64,000 nucleotides of DNA from Nemertoderma westbladi (GCA_032718475.1 JAUCBJ010005043.1:62001-126000); one strand, 5' to 3'. Positions 49,278-60,010 are shown, counted from the first letter of the stretch. Notes: generated by a model not told the origin, from the letters alone. Translations and numbers: made by a program.

Positions 49278-50814
49278 TTGGAGCACTCGGGAAGGGCCAT
49301 AGTGTTGGTGGAGCACTCGGGAAGGGCCTTGGTGTTGGTGGAGCACTCGGGAAGGGCCTTAGTGTTGCTGGAGCACTCGGGAAGGGCCTTAGTGTTGGTG
49401 GAGCACTCGGGAAGGGCCTTAGTGTTGGTGGAGCACTCGGGAAGGGCCTTAGTGTTGGTGGAGCACTCGGGAAGGGCCTAGTGTTGGTGGAGCACTCGGG
49501 AAGGGCCTTAGTGTTGGTGGAGCACTCGGGAAGGGCCTTAGTGTTGGTGGAGCACTCGGGAAGGGCCTTAGTGTTGGTGGAGCACTCGGGAAGGGCCTTA
49601 GTGTTGGTGGAGCACTCGGGAAGGGCCTTAGTGTTGGTGGAGCACTCGGGAAGGGCCTTAGTGTTGGCGGAGCACTCGGGAAGGGCCTTAGTGTTGGTGG
49701 AGCACTCGGGAAGGGCCTTAGTGTTGGTGGAGCACTCGGGAAGGGCCTTAGTGTTGACGGAGCACTCGGTAAGGTTCTTAGTGTTGGTGGAGCACTAGGG
49801 AAGGAACTTAGTGTTGATGGAGCACTCGGGAAGGGCCTTAGTGTTGGTGGATCACTCGGGAGGGCTTTCGTGTTGGTGGAGCACTCAGGAAGGGCCTTAG
49901 TGTTGGTGGAGCACTCGGGAAGGGCCTTAGTGTTGGTGGAGCACTCGGGAAGGCCTTAGTGAGGTGGAGCACTCGGGAAGGGCCTTAGTGTTGGTGGAGC
50001 ACTCGGGAAGGGCCTTAGTGTTGGTGGAGCACTCGGGAAGGGCCTTAGTGTTGGTGGAGCACTCGGGAAGGGCCTTAGTGTTGGTGGAGCACTCGGGAAG
50101 GCCTTAGTGAGGTGGAGCACTCGGGAAGGGCCTTAGTGTTGGTGGAGCACTCGGGAAGGGCCTTAGTGTTGGTGGAGCACTCGGGAAGGGCCTAGTGTTG
50201 GTGGAGCACTCGGGAAGGGCCTTAGTGTTGGTGGAGCACTCGGGAAGGGCCTTAGTGTTGGTGGAGCACTCGGGAAGGGCCTTAGTGTTGGTGGAGCACT
50301 CGGGAAGGGCCTTAGTGTTGGTGGAGCACTCGGGAAGGGCCTTAGTGTTGGTGGAGCACTCGGGAAGGGCCTTAGTGTTGGCGGAGCACTCGGGAAGGGC
50401 CTTAGTGTTGGTGGAGCACTCGGGAAGGGCCTTAGTGTTGGTGGAGCACTCGGGAAGGGCCTTAGTGTTGACGGAGCACTCGGTAAGGTTCTTAGTGTTG
50501 GTGGAGCACTAGGGAAGGAACTTAGTGTTGATGGAGCACTCGGGAAGGGCCTTAGTGTTGGTGGATCACTCGGGAGGGCTTTCGTGTTGGTGGAGCACTC
50601 AGGAAGGGCCTTAGTGTTGGTGGAGCACTCGGGAAGGGCCTTAGTGTTGGTGGAGCACTCGGGAAGGCCTTAGTGAGGTGGAGCACTCGGGAAGGGCCTT
50701 AGTGTTGGTGGAGCACTCGGGAAGGGCCTTAGTGTTGGTGGAGCACTCGGGAAGGGCCTTAGTGTTGGTGGAGCACTCGGGAAGGGCCTTAGTGTTGGTG
50801 GAGCACTCAGCCTC
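49278..50814. repeat. 30-bp minisatellite with 714-bp higher-order repeat
   Basis: About 51 units of 30 bp (TGGTGGAGCACTCGGGAAGG, then GCCTTAGTGT). Since 30 is a multiple of three, frames read a 10-residue repeat such as VEHSGRALVL on the + strand. Short deletions reset the frame at about 49478, 49950 and 50100. Variant units (GATCACTCGGGAGGGCTTTC, ACTAGGGAAGGAACTTAG) recur exactly 714 bp apart, showing that a block of about 24 units was duplicated. No start, splice or flanking coding evidence supports a gene. Confidence 0.97.
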
Positions 50815-51709
50815 GGCAAGAGCTTTCCCTAAATTTGTAAATACATAGATAATAATAATATTATAATTGTATATATATCTATTGCTGTTGTAAAGTCGAA
50901 AAACATTTATATTTTGAAGCATGTCTCACACATATTTTTAGGTATTTCATTGTGATGTCACTTCACTGATATTCCTTCCTGATTTACATTTACTCGGATA
51001 ACGTTATTATAAGAAAGTATTGGTGCCAGGTCCACAATGTAAGATATACTAAAACAGCTAAATAGGGTTCCACATGTTTATAGAAATCAATATAATTTGT
51101 AAACAAATTATTTCTAATAAAAATTACATAATAAAATATCTAGCCGCATCATAAATAACAAAAGCAAATAAATAAAATAGCTATTAAAATTACCGAACTA
51201 ATCAAGTTAAGTTGACAATTAAAACAAATTAACTAAATAAATACAATATTATGACTTTCATTCAATCATCTAACTTTTTGTCGGTGCGAACAAAATTATC
51301 AACTTCCACAAATTGTAATAATTAGTGCCTAGCCTAGCCTAGCCGAATACCCAGTTACGATAAACTGCACAACGCCACGTAGTTTTCAGGGACAGGGTAC
51401 GATACGAAATCAAATTTTCGTATTAAAAATATTTCCTAGTTTTTTTTTAATTAATTTAGTTATATTTATTTTTCATTGAAAATGATAAAAAATTGAATAA
51501 GAATGCGCGTTACCGATACCAAATAGTTAGCTGTTACCAAACTGTTATTGTTACAGTGAGCTGTGATGTATTTTATCAAGGCCCGGGTATCGGTAGTATT
51601 CAACATACCGGTATCTGAGCCCTGAACTTAATACTAAATGATCACAAATTGCCAGTTGTTGGTGCAGGTTCCTTTGGGGAGAGTTAAGTGATATGGGGGG
51701 GGGGGGGGG
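50815..51709. other. intergenic, no gene seen
   Basis: AT-rich sequence ending in a run of 20 G at 51695-51714. No coding sequence recognised. Confidence 0.5.
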
Positions 51710-52210
51710 GGGGGCGTTCATAAAGTATGTCACGCAAGCTCAACCCCCCCGCACCCCCTCTGACACTGATTAGAAAATTTGTAATACCCCAAAACAATAA
51801 CACCCCCCCCCGCCCCGACAAAAAATAATTTATTGTAATAATACACAATGTTTGTTATGCCAAAATACAATATAAATTCAATCACTATATCTACATTTTC
51901 CCTCGGGCAAGTCAAGTGTTCTTATTCTATATTAATAACAGGTATTATAGTGTTGGAGTCAATGGCTGCTATGTCCTACTCAATTTATCGATTAAACTCA
52001 ATGTTATTGAGTTTATTGTTTTCCTTAAAGTTACCCACTCTTCTACACATGTGTGAAAATCAAAGCCAAGCTAACATTAAAGCATAGAACATCGCCGTGA
52101 CCGTCACAAAAGTCAACACCCCCCTCCCCCCTCTGTCACAAAATGTCACGCAATCTCTAACCCCCCCCCCCCCTCCCCCCCTAGTGCGTGACGTACTATA
52201 TGAACGCCCC
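51710..52210. mobile_element. MITE with GGGGGCGTTCA termini
   Basis: Left end GGGGGCGTTCATAAAGTATG and, read inward from the right, GGGGGCGTTCATATAGTACG form inverted ends of about 27 bp that continue TCACGCA. The interior is about 450 bp with C-runs near both ends and no transposase. The left end is extended by a long G run. Confidence 0.75.
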
Positions 52211-52281
52211 CTATATTGCTTTTAATATCTAATTTTTGCATGCTGTATAACTGGGGTATAATCACATAAAGTAAACACGAA

Positions 52282-52788
52282 GTGGGGACTTCGCGCAGCA
52301 CGAAGTTGGCAGAGCCTTAGCGAATTGACACTGTTAGGGGGTAGGTCAATTTATGCAAATAGTCACGTTGGCCCTCTAGCGGCAGACTGGAGAACTGCAG
52401 ATGGATTCGCCTCCTTTGAAAGTCACAGCTAATGGTCTAATACATATCTGCCAAGTTTCAGCTTAAACGGATTAAAAGCAAAGAAATGGGAGGGCATTTA
52501 ATGTTTAGACAAGTGGCCCTCTAGCGGGAGACCATTCCACTGATGGTGTCTGAAAGTCTCTCAAAAATCTCAACTTTTGCTCATATTGATACCTACAAAT
52601 TTTCAACTTGGCAGCTTTAAATCCGACAAAGTTATTAGCATGTCAAAATCGTAACGACGACGACGACGACAACGACGACGACAACGACGACGACAACGAC
52701 GACGACGACAACTATTTGCATAAATTGACCCACCCCCTAACAGTGTCAATTCGCTAAGGCTCCGCCAACTTCGTGGCTCGCCCCACAA
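52282..52788. mobile_element. MITE, best-preserved copy of the dispersed family
   Basis: Inverted ends of about 80 bp (52282-52363 and 52710-52788) contain CACGAAGTTGGC, GAGCCTTAGCGAATTGACAC and GTCAATTTATGCAAATAGT. The interior has CCCTCTAGCGGCAGACT, TGCCAAGTTTCAGCTTAAAC and a (ACG)n-like run near 52655-52707. Relatives lie at 2560-2770, 7880-8300 and 10420-11225. No ORF. Confidence 0.85.
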
Positions 52789-53286
52789 ATATTCCTGACT
52801 TAGTAGAGAAGAAGCAAAGAGTAAATACTGATAAAAATAATACGATACGAAAAAAAAGGAAAACTTTATTGTATTTCGTATCGCATCTTGGATGATATTC
52901 CGCATCGTTTCGGATTATCTCAAAAACCTCTATTGAATCATTGGTTCGTATCGTATCGCATCGTGTCCCACTAAGTTAATAAAAGTTTGCCACAATAATA
53001 TTATATCATTTAGTACAAAATTGTTAGGAGAATGAAACTGGGGCTCACCTCCTTACAAATTACCGCCATAATGATATCGGTGTAGCTAATAAGAAATTAA
53101 TAATAACAAACGTTACAGTAAATTATAAAAAGCACCATTAAAGAGTGGAGGTTATCGGATGCACCCTTTTTTGTAAATGTAATGTATCATCACTAGATGA
53201 CGTAACTCAAGGTACAACAGTGACGTCATTAATGGACGAAACCTATCTAGCTAGTGTGACGTCACTGCGGACCGAGCAGCAGACCT
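52789..53286 (-). other. probable ATG9 3' UTR and intergenic sequence
   Basis: Sequence following the ATG9 stop codon on the - strand. AATAAAG on the - strand at about 52865-52870 could be the poly(A) signal, giving a UTR of about 420 bp. No other feature. Confidence 0.35.
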
Positions 53287-53948
53287 CTACAGAGCCCCGT
53301 CGTCTCCATCCTGCAGCCCCGAACTCGAGGCCTCGGACCGGAGTATACTGAGGTAGCCGGGGGGCCGCGCCGCCCACATACCGGCGGGGGGTCCCGAGTT
53401 CAGCAGTTCGCCGCTGCTGGGGGCGTCCGAGCCCACAACGGACACCGGGTCCCCCCGCAGGAGGTCCCGCTCGTGTAGACCCCGCAGGTAGGACAGACTG
53501 AAGGCCGCGTTGGCCGCGGTGTAGTCGGGCGCGGCTCCGCTCCCATTGGACGTCGCCATTGGCGACGATACGGAGTTGATCAGGGACAACGCCGGTAGGA
53601 AACCCGATGAGTCTAGATGGCAGGAGGTGGAGGTGGGTTGGTCGGGGTGGGAAACGGGTTGGATGAGGGGCAGTAGACCCGACGAGTTAGTCTGCTCCAA
53701 CGACCCCCCGGTCCGCTTACTAAGCCCCCTACCGGTCAGCTGGAGTTTCTGGTTCAGTACGCTGGACGCTAGGTGGGGAAGCGAAGGCAGTTGGTAGCTC
53801 AGCAACGACGGGAAACCCTCGTTGCTAAGCTGCATGAGGGACGCGAGACCGTTGGGGACACCGGCTGCACCAGGAGCGCCAACCTCGTCGCGCAACCGCT
53901 GTCGGATTCTCTCGAGATATTGCTGCGACGGTAAAGGCGGTTCCCAAT
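53287..53948 (-). CDS. ATG9: ATG9, last coding exon (cytosolic C-terminal tail)
   Basis: Acceptor CGTTTACAG is followed by ATTGGGAACC. With the A left from the previous exon it reads NWEPPLPSQQYLERIRQRLR, the start of the ATG9 C-terminal tail (compare the NPxWxPP motif of animal ATG9). The tail is 219 residues, low in complexity, rich in Ser, Gly, Leu and Pro, and contains AAFSLSYLRGLHERDLL, similar in place to the MSLHALYMHQLH region of vertebrate ATG9. It ends at TAG (53287-53289). ATG9 tails are cytosolic and poorly conserved, so little else can be assigned. This exon is markedly GC-richer than its surroundings. Confidence 0.88.
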
Positions 53949-54975
53949 CTGTAAACGATACAAAAAAAGGAAAAATATTTGGACAGAAACAGATGCCAAC
54001 AATAGAATTTGCAGAACTACTATTCTGCCGTGATATATATAATAGTCTCAAATATAATACGTAGTATTGTACCGGTACAATTAATAAAAACAGTAAACTT
54101 AATAGGATTAAATTTATATAACTCTTATACGATTAATAACTTAAAACGATAAATTACTTAGACCAGGACCAGGGCTCCACAAAATGCGGATACCCGGAAA
54201 CTAGGTTTCCGGAAGATTCTGAAAAATTCCGAAGATTTTGACTCACTAAAAACCTGAGATGCAATGGAAATAGAATTTGTGCACCTAAACAATAATTTAA
54301 ACCCCCAAAAGTAGATCGAATTTACAAAATTATACCATATAGAAACCGACCAAAAAGGGATAAAACATGTTCTGAGAAAAGTAAAAAACTAATGTTAGAA
54401 AAAATTTTGTTGAAAAAATTTTTTGAACAAATTTACTATCAAAATTTCTGAATTTCATGTCAATATCTTATGGCCCAGTCAATTAAAAATGCTTCGGAAT
54501 ATCATTTATTTCCAATCAATTACTATCAATCATATTGTTTAATCTTATAATTTGAACAATATAATAATGTCAGAATGTTGAAAAATTTATTTATAGATAA
54601 CTAACAAATTCGAATCCCTTAGAAGCTATGGCAAGGAAATCCGACTTAGAGGAGTTGACAAATCATATTTGGATTATTATTTGGACAGTATTATTTGGAT
54701 TATTTTTTTAAGTTACAAAGCTTATATGTATAATTAGAAAAATATTCAAATGAAGCAATGTTATGATGGACTGAAAACTGGACTGGTACTGGAATTATAC
54801 TTCTCAACAGCTCAGTACACGGAATGGTTCAGGTCCCGGCCACGAAGTGAAAAAAAAATATTAAAAATTATAGCTCATTCGAACAAGCTCGACAATCTCT
54901 ACAACATATATAAAATTCAGATGCAAAGGTTTTTTTTATTGGCCATATTTATACGTAAAATATCATGCTTATGTA

Positions 54976-56027
54976 CAGTGGCGGCGCAACATCACAATGC
55001 GCCCCCCTGCAAAATTTTGCATGCGTCCCCTTACAGTGGATTAAAAAGTTAAATTTTCATGCAAGCCTTCCTACAAAATTTGGCTTGTGCGTACACCCCC
55101 TCACGTCTCACCCTCTGAGTAATCTGAGTAATCTGAATTTCTAACAATTTGTAACACAATCTGAATTTCGTTGAAAAATATCTGAGGTATGGGAGTTCGA
55201 AAGAGTAATTTATCTCACACAAGTAGCTGGGCAACAATGGACTATATTATGTATATTAGTACTTTAGTTTGCTATTCATACATAAATGAAATGCTCAGGA
55301 GTACATTTCTAAATAGATCTAATATTTCTTCTCATTGGTGAATTATCAATTTTAGGAAAGGAGCAGGTAACTGTGGAACGTTGCACTGACTAAAACAATT
55401 AGTCAATAGAACAGGTCACTGTTTTATTTTTGGGAGTAATAAGCTGTCATTTGGGTCGACAACAACATCTACAACATCTAAACATCGGCTACAACATCTA
55501 AAAAACATAATTTTCAAAGTTACTACATAGCTCTGGCTATTCCACAGCAAAATTAAGATTATGTTACATATTTGAATTGCATGGACAGTTTTCCGTCGGT
55601 ACCAATAAACCAACACTATAAGGTTGAAGATTTGGGGTAACTGGTAAATAACGCCGCAGACCCTGTACTTGTGCCCTTTCGATGCTACAAAATATATCAT
55701 ATCAATATCATATGTACTGTTGTAATAAAAATTAATTGTCGAATTGATTAATCTTCTAATTTATTATTAGATTTTTTCTATATTTTTCACTGAGTATTTA
55801 AACTACGTCGTTGTAAAAATCTCAGATAGGGGGGGGGGGGGGGGGGGGGATGGACGCAATAAAAATTAATCCATCTCCAGGGGAAATTGGACGCAAATAA
55901 CAGCGGATTACTCTAAAAAATAAAACTGTAACCTGTTCTATTTTTCTTAGTTCAAATCTGTTGCGCCCCCACTGGCCCTGCGCCCCCCTGGAGTGCAGGG
56001 GTCGCAGGGGTGGATGTGACGCCCCTG
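54976..56027. mobile_element. possible nested hAT-like element
   Basis: Left end CAGTGGCGGCGCAACATC and, inward from the right, CAGGGGCGTCACATCC share a CAG.GGCG start. C- and G-rich subterminal segments (GCGCCCCCCTG) occur at both ends and a G run lies at about 55829-55849. Flanking octamers CTTATGTA and CTTTATTT match at only five of eight positions, so the boundaries are uncertain. Confidence 0.5.
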
Positions 56028-57084
56028 CTTTATTTTCTAGAGTTTGCCCGAAACAAGAAGTGTATACTAACTTTGACTCAACGTGTAAGGTGATCTACAC
56101 TTACAATGCGGAAAAGCAATATGATTTCTGAAAGAAGAAAGGTGGCCTGGTCTTTCAACTATATGAACGACATAAGTTAGGCATCTGATGGGTTTGGGTG
56201 CACGTTTAAAACTGCATGTCGAAAAAATCGATAATATTAGTATAATACTAGACTGTAAAGATACAGTTGTTGCTGTAATCTTCAAACAAGTTTATGCGGA
56301 TACATTTTACTCTTGAAGTAAAGCCTATGTATTAGCCTTTCAGGTACATCACTGCTTATCTATATTACTTTTGTCTGGTAAATAATACAAGCCTTCAAAT
56401 TGTTACATATATTATTTTGAGATAAAAATGTAGAGTTTGGATTGTAACTTTCAAGTTCTGCCAAAAAATTGCCAACGCCGTCTTTATATTGTAATGATGC
56501 AAGTCACATAATCATTTACTTTGTCTTCCAGAAAAATAAGTCTTTACCAATTTGTGGTTATTCAAATTAGTTCTATGAGATAAAATGTGAGTGTTTGACA
56601 TAAGCAATGTAGAGTTTGGATTTGGTAGAGTTTGGAAAAAGGCAAATTATAGATCCAAACTCAATCTTCATGTCCAAACTCAACATGGTGCAGTTAAGCA
56701 GTTCGAAACTCTACTATCTTAATTGCCAAACTCTACAAATTATCACTGTTGTAAGCAGTGTGATATTGAGAGGGAAGTTTAAATTTGAAACTGAATTCTA
56801 AAACATTAATCATTATTTTTAATAATTGATTCTGACTGCTGAAACATTCTATAGTTTGTATGTAGCAGGGGTCAGTAATTTATAATCTATTTAAACAAAA
56901 TTATAAATTATTAATAGTTACTGTTGAATAGAGCAGGTTTGTCTATCGACCAGTTCAGACTGAAGTAGTTTATGTTTTAAAGAGTTGCAGTTTGGCTTAC
57001 TGCCAGATATTAAGATACCGGTAGATTACTTACAGGCTGGTTGTTGTACCTAACTATAATAAGTGATGGATGGCGCGCACATAG

Positions 57085-57589
57085 AGGAAAGAAAAAGACA
57101 AATTAGCGGCACGCAATAAAGATCTTAACATTATCAAGAAATCCAAACCAAAACGAAGTGTTTCTACGAAGGAAAACGAAAAGAAAACTAAAAGTAAACT
57201 TAACTTTAGTGGTCCGCCGAATTCCCCGACGCCGCAAGTCTGCGAGAAGAAAATTAGAAGAGTTAGAAGAGGATTGAGAATTATGAGAAGGAAAGGTTTT
57301 GCCATAAGAGGCAAACCCGTGAAAAGCAGTTCAAATCCAAAACTGTACTTCCAACTCTTACTACACCGAGAGAACCACGAAGTCGACAAACTTATAAACT
57401 ACTTGGAACCGATCAGCGAAAACAATATACAGAAGGGATAATCCTCGTGTTTACAATCGTGAAAAGGAGGCTCATCGCAAAAGGCAGCAGACAATACGAA
57501 ATATGAGCAGAAGATTACAGCTTGCGCGGATCCTAACTTCGCCCTTCAACAGAGACAGAAAAGAAATAGCGAACAAAAACGGTGCGTGA
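57085..57589 (+). pseudogene. basic coding-like fragment of unknown family, frame-broken
   Basis: A + strand frame from 57085 (after a TAG at 57082) runs 118 codons to TAA at 57439. It includes KSKPKRSVSTKENEKKTKS, GPPNSPTPQVCEKKIRR, RGLRIMRRKGFAIRGKPV and LYFQLLLHRENHEVDKLINY. From 57437 a second frame continues in the same style: DNPRVYNREKEAHRKRQQ and RRLQLARILTSPFNRDRK, ending TGA at 57587. Strong Lys/Arg content, Ser-Pro sites and continuity across the frame change suggest one decayed gene for a basic, possibly DNA-binding, protein. It lies inside the hAT element, antisense to ATG9. Confidence 0.5.
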
Positions 57590-57878
57590 AAAGAAAATTA
57601 GTTTAATTTAATTTAAAACATTAGGGGAAATAAGCTGAGCAGGTTATAGCGGCGGTGTTTTCTAACCAAAACAATAATCAAACCCGGGAAGATCACCCAT
57701 CCATGATGGCATTCCCCGGCTTAATGAGTCTTGAGGATTCTCGGAATTTATCAACTTTGATGTGATTAATTATAACAATAAATGATGATATTATCCAATC
57801 AGAACACAAGGAATTCACGAGTTTGGAATTATTTACTGGCTTCTCGACCGGAAGAAAGACCAAACTCGACACAAAATT

Positions 57879-58056
57879 GTAGAGTTTGGAAAAGGAATCC
57901 AAACACTATACACCAGGAAAAGTAGAGTTTGGAAAAGGAATCCAAACACTACACCAGGAAAAGTAGAGTTTGGAAAAGGAATCCAAACACTACACCAGGA
58001 AAAGTAGAGTTTGGAAAAGGAATCCAAACACTACACCAGGAAAAGTAGAGTTTGAC
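57879..58056. repeat. 41-bp tandem repeat, four copies, hairpin-forming
   Basis: Four copies of a unit GTAGAGTTTGGAAAAGGAAT plus CCAAACACTACACCAGGAAAA, with a fifth partial. Each contains GTTTGG and CCAAAC separated by about nine bases. Scattered relatives of TAGAGTTTGGA lie at about 56430, 56608, 56622 and, inverted, at 56660-56735. Confidence 0.9.
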
Positions 58057-58582
58057 TGCAATTTTCCGTTTTCTCCCCATAATTTCTTAGCTTTTGAATA
58101 TCTTTATGTTTTATTGTCAGATTCTCAATCAGTGGAAAAAATGCAATCGAATGATATATACTTTTACCACTTAAAAAAAAAAATTTTGACAACTACGTTT
58201 CGTTATTTTTTTTCACTTTCTGTGGCCGAGACCTTCAACTATTAGTTGACTTTACCATTCGGTAGAACATAAGCAGCGGCCGACTGCAGTGGTTTACACT
58301 AATTAATTTAGGACGATCTTGAATACGGGGGAAAATATTCAAATTCAAATATTCAAATTGATATAAATAAATAAAATAAGAATTAAAATCAGCTGACAAA
58401 GTGCTGCAGCCCTATAAACTCAACCATCCCCCAATATGCTCGCTTTCACTCTAGGAGATAGTGACACCGGAATCAATTAATTTTAATTAAAAATTCCGAA
58501 GTTTTTCGATTAAAAATTGTGGTTTCCGGAAGGTTTCGAATTTTGTGGAAGCCTGACCAGGACTATAATTAAACTAACTTAC

Positions 58583-58739
58583 TTGGGTTGGTTACAGTAA
58601 AGTGCATCAAACTCATCTCCGTTTTACCGTTTTCGGCCTGACACTCAGCCGGGCTCTCTGGTTCTGACATCCAACTCGTGTTACCATGACGACGTACGTC
58701 TAACTGAGCGAAGGAACATACGTCACCGACGCCGTTTAC
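58583..58739 (-). CDS. ATG9: ATG9, penultimate exon
   Basis: Acceptor CATCCACAG, donor CCCAA before GTAAGT; 157 bp, entering in phase 0 and leaving in phase 1. It encodes VNGVGDVCSFAQLDVRRHG, then an acidic linker with EDGKTE-like AENGKTEMSLMHFTVTNP. These match the conserved VGVGD.CSFAQ.D.R.HG and KTELSLMHF.ITNP stretches of animal ATG9, just after the membrane domain. High similarity makes the call secure. Confidence 0.95.
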
Positions 58740-59067
58740 CTGTGGATGAAACAATAAGACGGTATAATAAAACATGGATAGTCTGAGAGACACGGAAAGC
58801 CGTCAACCCAATCCATCTGTTATAAAACGGGAGGATTAAATAAAATGGTTGGATAGTTACAGCGTGTTCAACCCTGGAGATAGAATGGAGTCATTCCTGC
58901 TAATATGATCTACCAAAGTTGGGAGCCTTCGGGTTGCCTCTGGTGTCTCACATTCCATTCACATTAGTCCAAACAATAATTAATACTATATCTATATAGA
59001 AATAAAGAAACAGAAAGAACCCAAAAATCACTTGTTACTAGACAGGAGCCAACCCAGCACAACTTAC
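58740..59067 (-). other. ATG9: ATG9 intron, 328 bp
   Basis: Ordinary GT..AG intron with GTAAGTTGTG donor and ATCCACAG acceptor. Nothing else seen. Confidence 0.85.
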
Positions 59068-59310
59068 CTCAACCGTAAAATTACGGAAAAAGTCCACAAT
59101 ATCTTGGCATTTTGGCCTAAGACGATAGTAAATGATGAATGGAGTGAAGATAGGACTGAGAAGTTCCTCCAAGTAAAAGGTAGCTTTGTATTGGAACAGC
59201 TGACTGAACTCCGACCGGACCTTGTCGGTGTGGGCACGTCCGGTCCAGGAATCGTCCGCGTAATGGATGTGAGACTTTATCGCTTGTAGAATACCTTCCG
59301 GACACCACAC
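59068..59310 (-). CDS. ATG9: ATG9, exon with conserved core helices
   Basis: Acceptor CCATCCTCAG, donor GAG before GTAAGTT; exactly 81 codons in phase 0. It reads VWCPEGILQAIKSHIHYADD, then SEFSQLFQYKATFYLEELLS, PIFTPFIIYYRLRPK and DIVDFFRNFTVE. The FQYKA.F.LEELLSP.. TP and IVDFFRNFTVEV strings are diagnostic of ATG9. The region forms a membrane-associated hairpin and core helices near the protomer interface in ATG9 structures. Confidence 0.97.
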
Positions 59311-59873
59311 CTGAGGATGGACAATAAAACAGACAAGAAAAACGAGCGTTCTAGATAGAGATTTAGGGAAATAATAGAGGGAAAATTCATATCTACAAGC
59401 TTGCCAGCGAGAGCTGGCAATATCGACGGATCCATTGTTGTCGACAGAATTTTGATTGAGTGAATTCTACGATTAGGATCGGTCATTCTAGAATTAATTT
59501 CACTGTTGCTAGGCAACCAACAGGTCACTCGCAACCAAAACCCTGCATACACAACTAGGTCCGAAAATGAACCTATCCCCAAAGTTTCATTCAATTCCAT
59601 CAACATTAAATGCAAGAAGTTGTGTGTACAAACAAACACACAAACAAATAAACACGTGTGAGAAATAAGGACATCCACTTCTTGGATCCGTCCAATACTA
59701 GATACAAAACAACTGAACTGGACGATTTAAGCCATGTCGTAAATCGTCTCTATCTGTTTTACCAAAACCCCTAGTGTTGACAACCTCACACAGTCGCCGC
59801 TATTACAACCTCAGTTTATATCGCGTCGCTAGGCAACCAATCTAAGTTTATATCACATCGCTAGGCAACCAAC
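59311..59873 (-). other. ATG9: ATG9 intron with X-box-like repeats
   Basis: 563-bp intron. TCGCTAGGCAACCAA occurs twice in a 33-bp tandem duplication beside the donor (59811-59873), and GTTGCTAGGCAACC lies at about 59508. These resemble RFX X-box motifs. The rest contains a repeat-like segment with no coding sense. Confidence 0.65.
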
Positions 59874-60010
59874 CTGATTCTCATCAGGTATAAATACCCG
59901 ACACGCGGTGACGATGAGACCCAATGACGTCATCGCTGTAAGGACGTGTTCCACCGTTAGTACATCCTCGTCAATAACAGTTAGACAGAGTAGAACAGCC
60001 AACATTGCAC
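59874..60010 (-). CDS. ATG9: ATG9, exon downstream of the acceptor minisatellite
   Basis: 137-bp exon, acceptor CTACCGTTAG, donor CAG before GTTGGT. With the G from the previous exon it reads GAMLAVLLCLTVIDEDVLTV, then EHVLTAMTSLGLIVTACRVF and IPDENQ. This matches the AG.ILAVL.ALTI.DEDVL.VEHVLT segment and next transmembrane helix of animal ATG9. The first 27 bases of this exon are part of the 44-bp repeat unit next to it, so its boundary must be recognised among about 47 look-alike acceptors. Confidence 0.93.

Larger units (their letters stand above)
54170..58555. mobile_element. 4.4-kb hAT-type DNA element in the ATG9 intron
   Basis: Ends are CAGGGCTCCACAAAAT on the left and, read inward from the right, CAGGCTTCCACAAAAT, imperfect inverted repeats of hAT type. 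A perfect 8-bp duplication ACCAGGAC flanks it (54162-54169 and 58556-58563). Subterminal TTTCCGGAA motifs occur near both ends. It holds a nested MITE-like unit (54976-56027), a + strand coding-like fragment (57085-57589) and a 41-bp repeat (57879-58056). I see no hAT transposase dimerisation domain, so it is probably non-autonomous or gutted. Confidence 0.88.
53949..58582 (-). other. ATG9: last intron of ATG9
   Basis: A 4.6-kb intron, GTAAGT to TTTACAG on the - strand. Almost all of it (54170-58555) is one hAT-type element; without it the intron would be about 250 bp. Confidence 0.85.

Noticed and set aside
49272-50512. Frames of VEHSGRALVL repeats
   Set aside because: The 30-bp unit is a multiple of three, so frames stay open automatically. 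Frames are reset by small deletions, and no gene structure surrounds them.
57054-57389. 111-codon frame on the - strand
   Set aside because: The opposite strand has the more protein-like Lys/Arg-rich frame with consistent style; this one is its shadow.
59277-59678. 133-codon frame on the - strand overlapping an ATG9 intron and exon
   Set aside because: It is out of frame with the ATG9 exon and lies mostly in intron.
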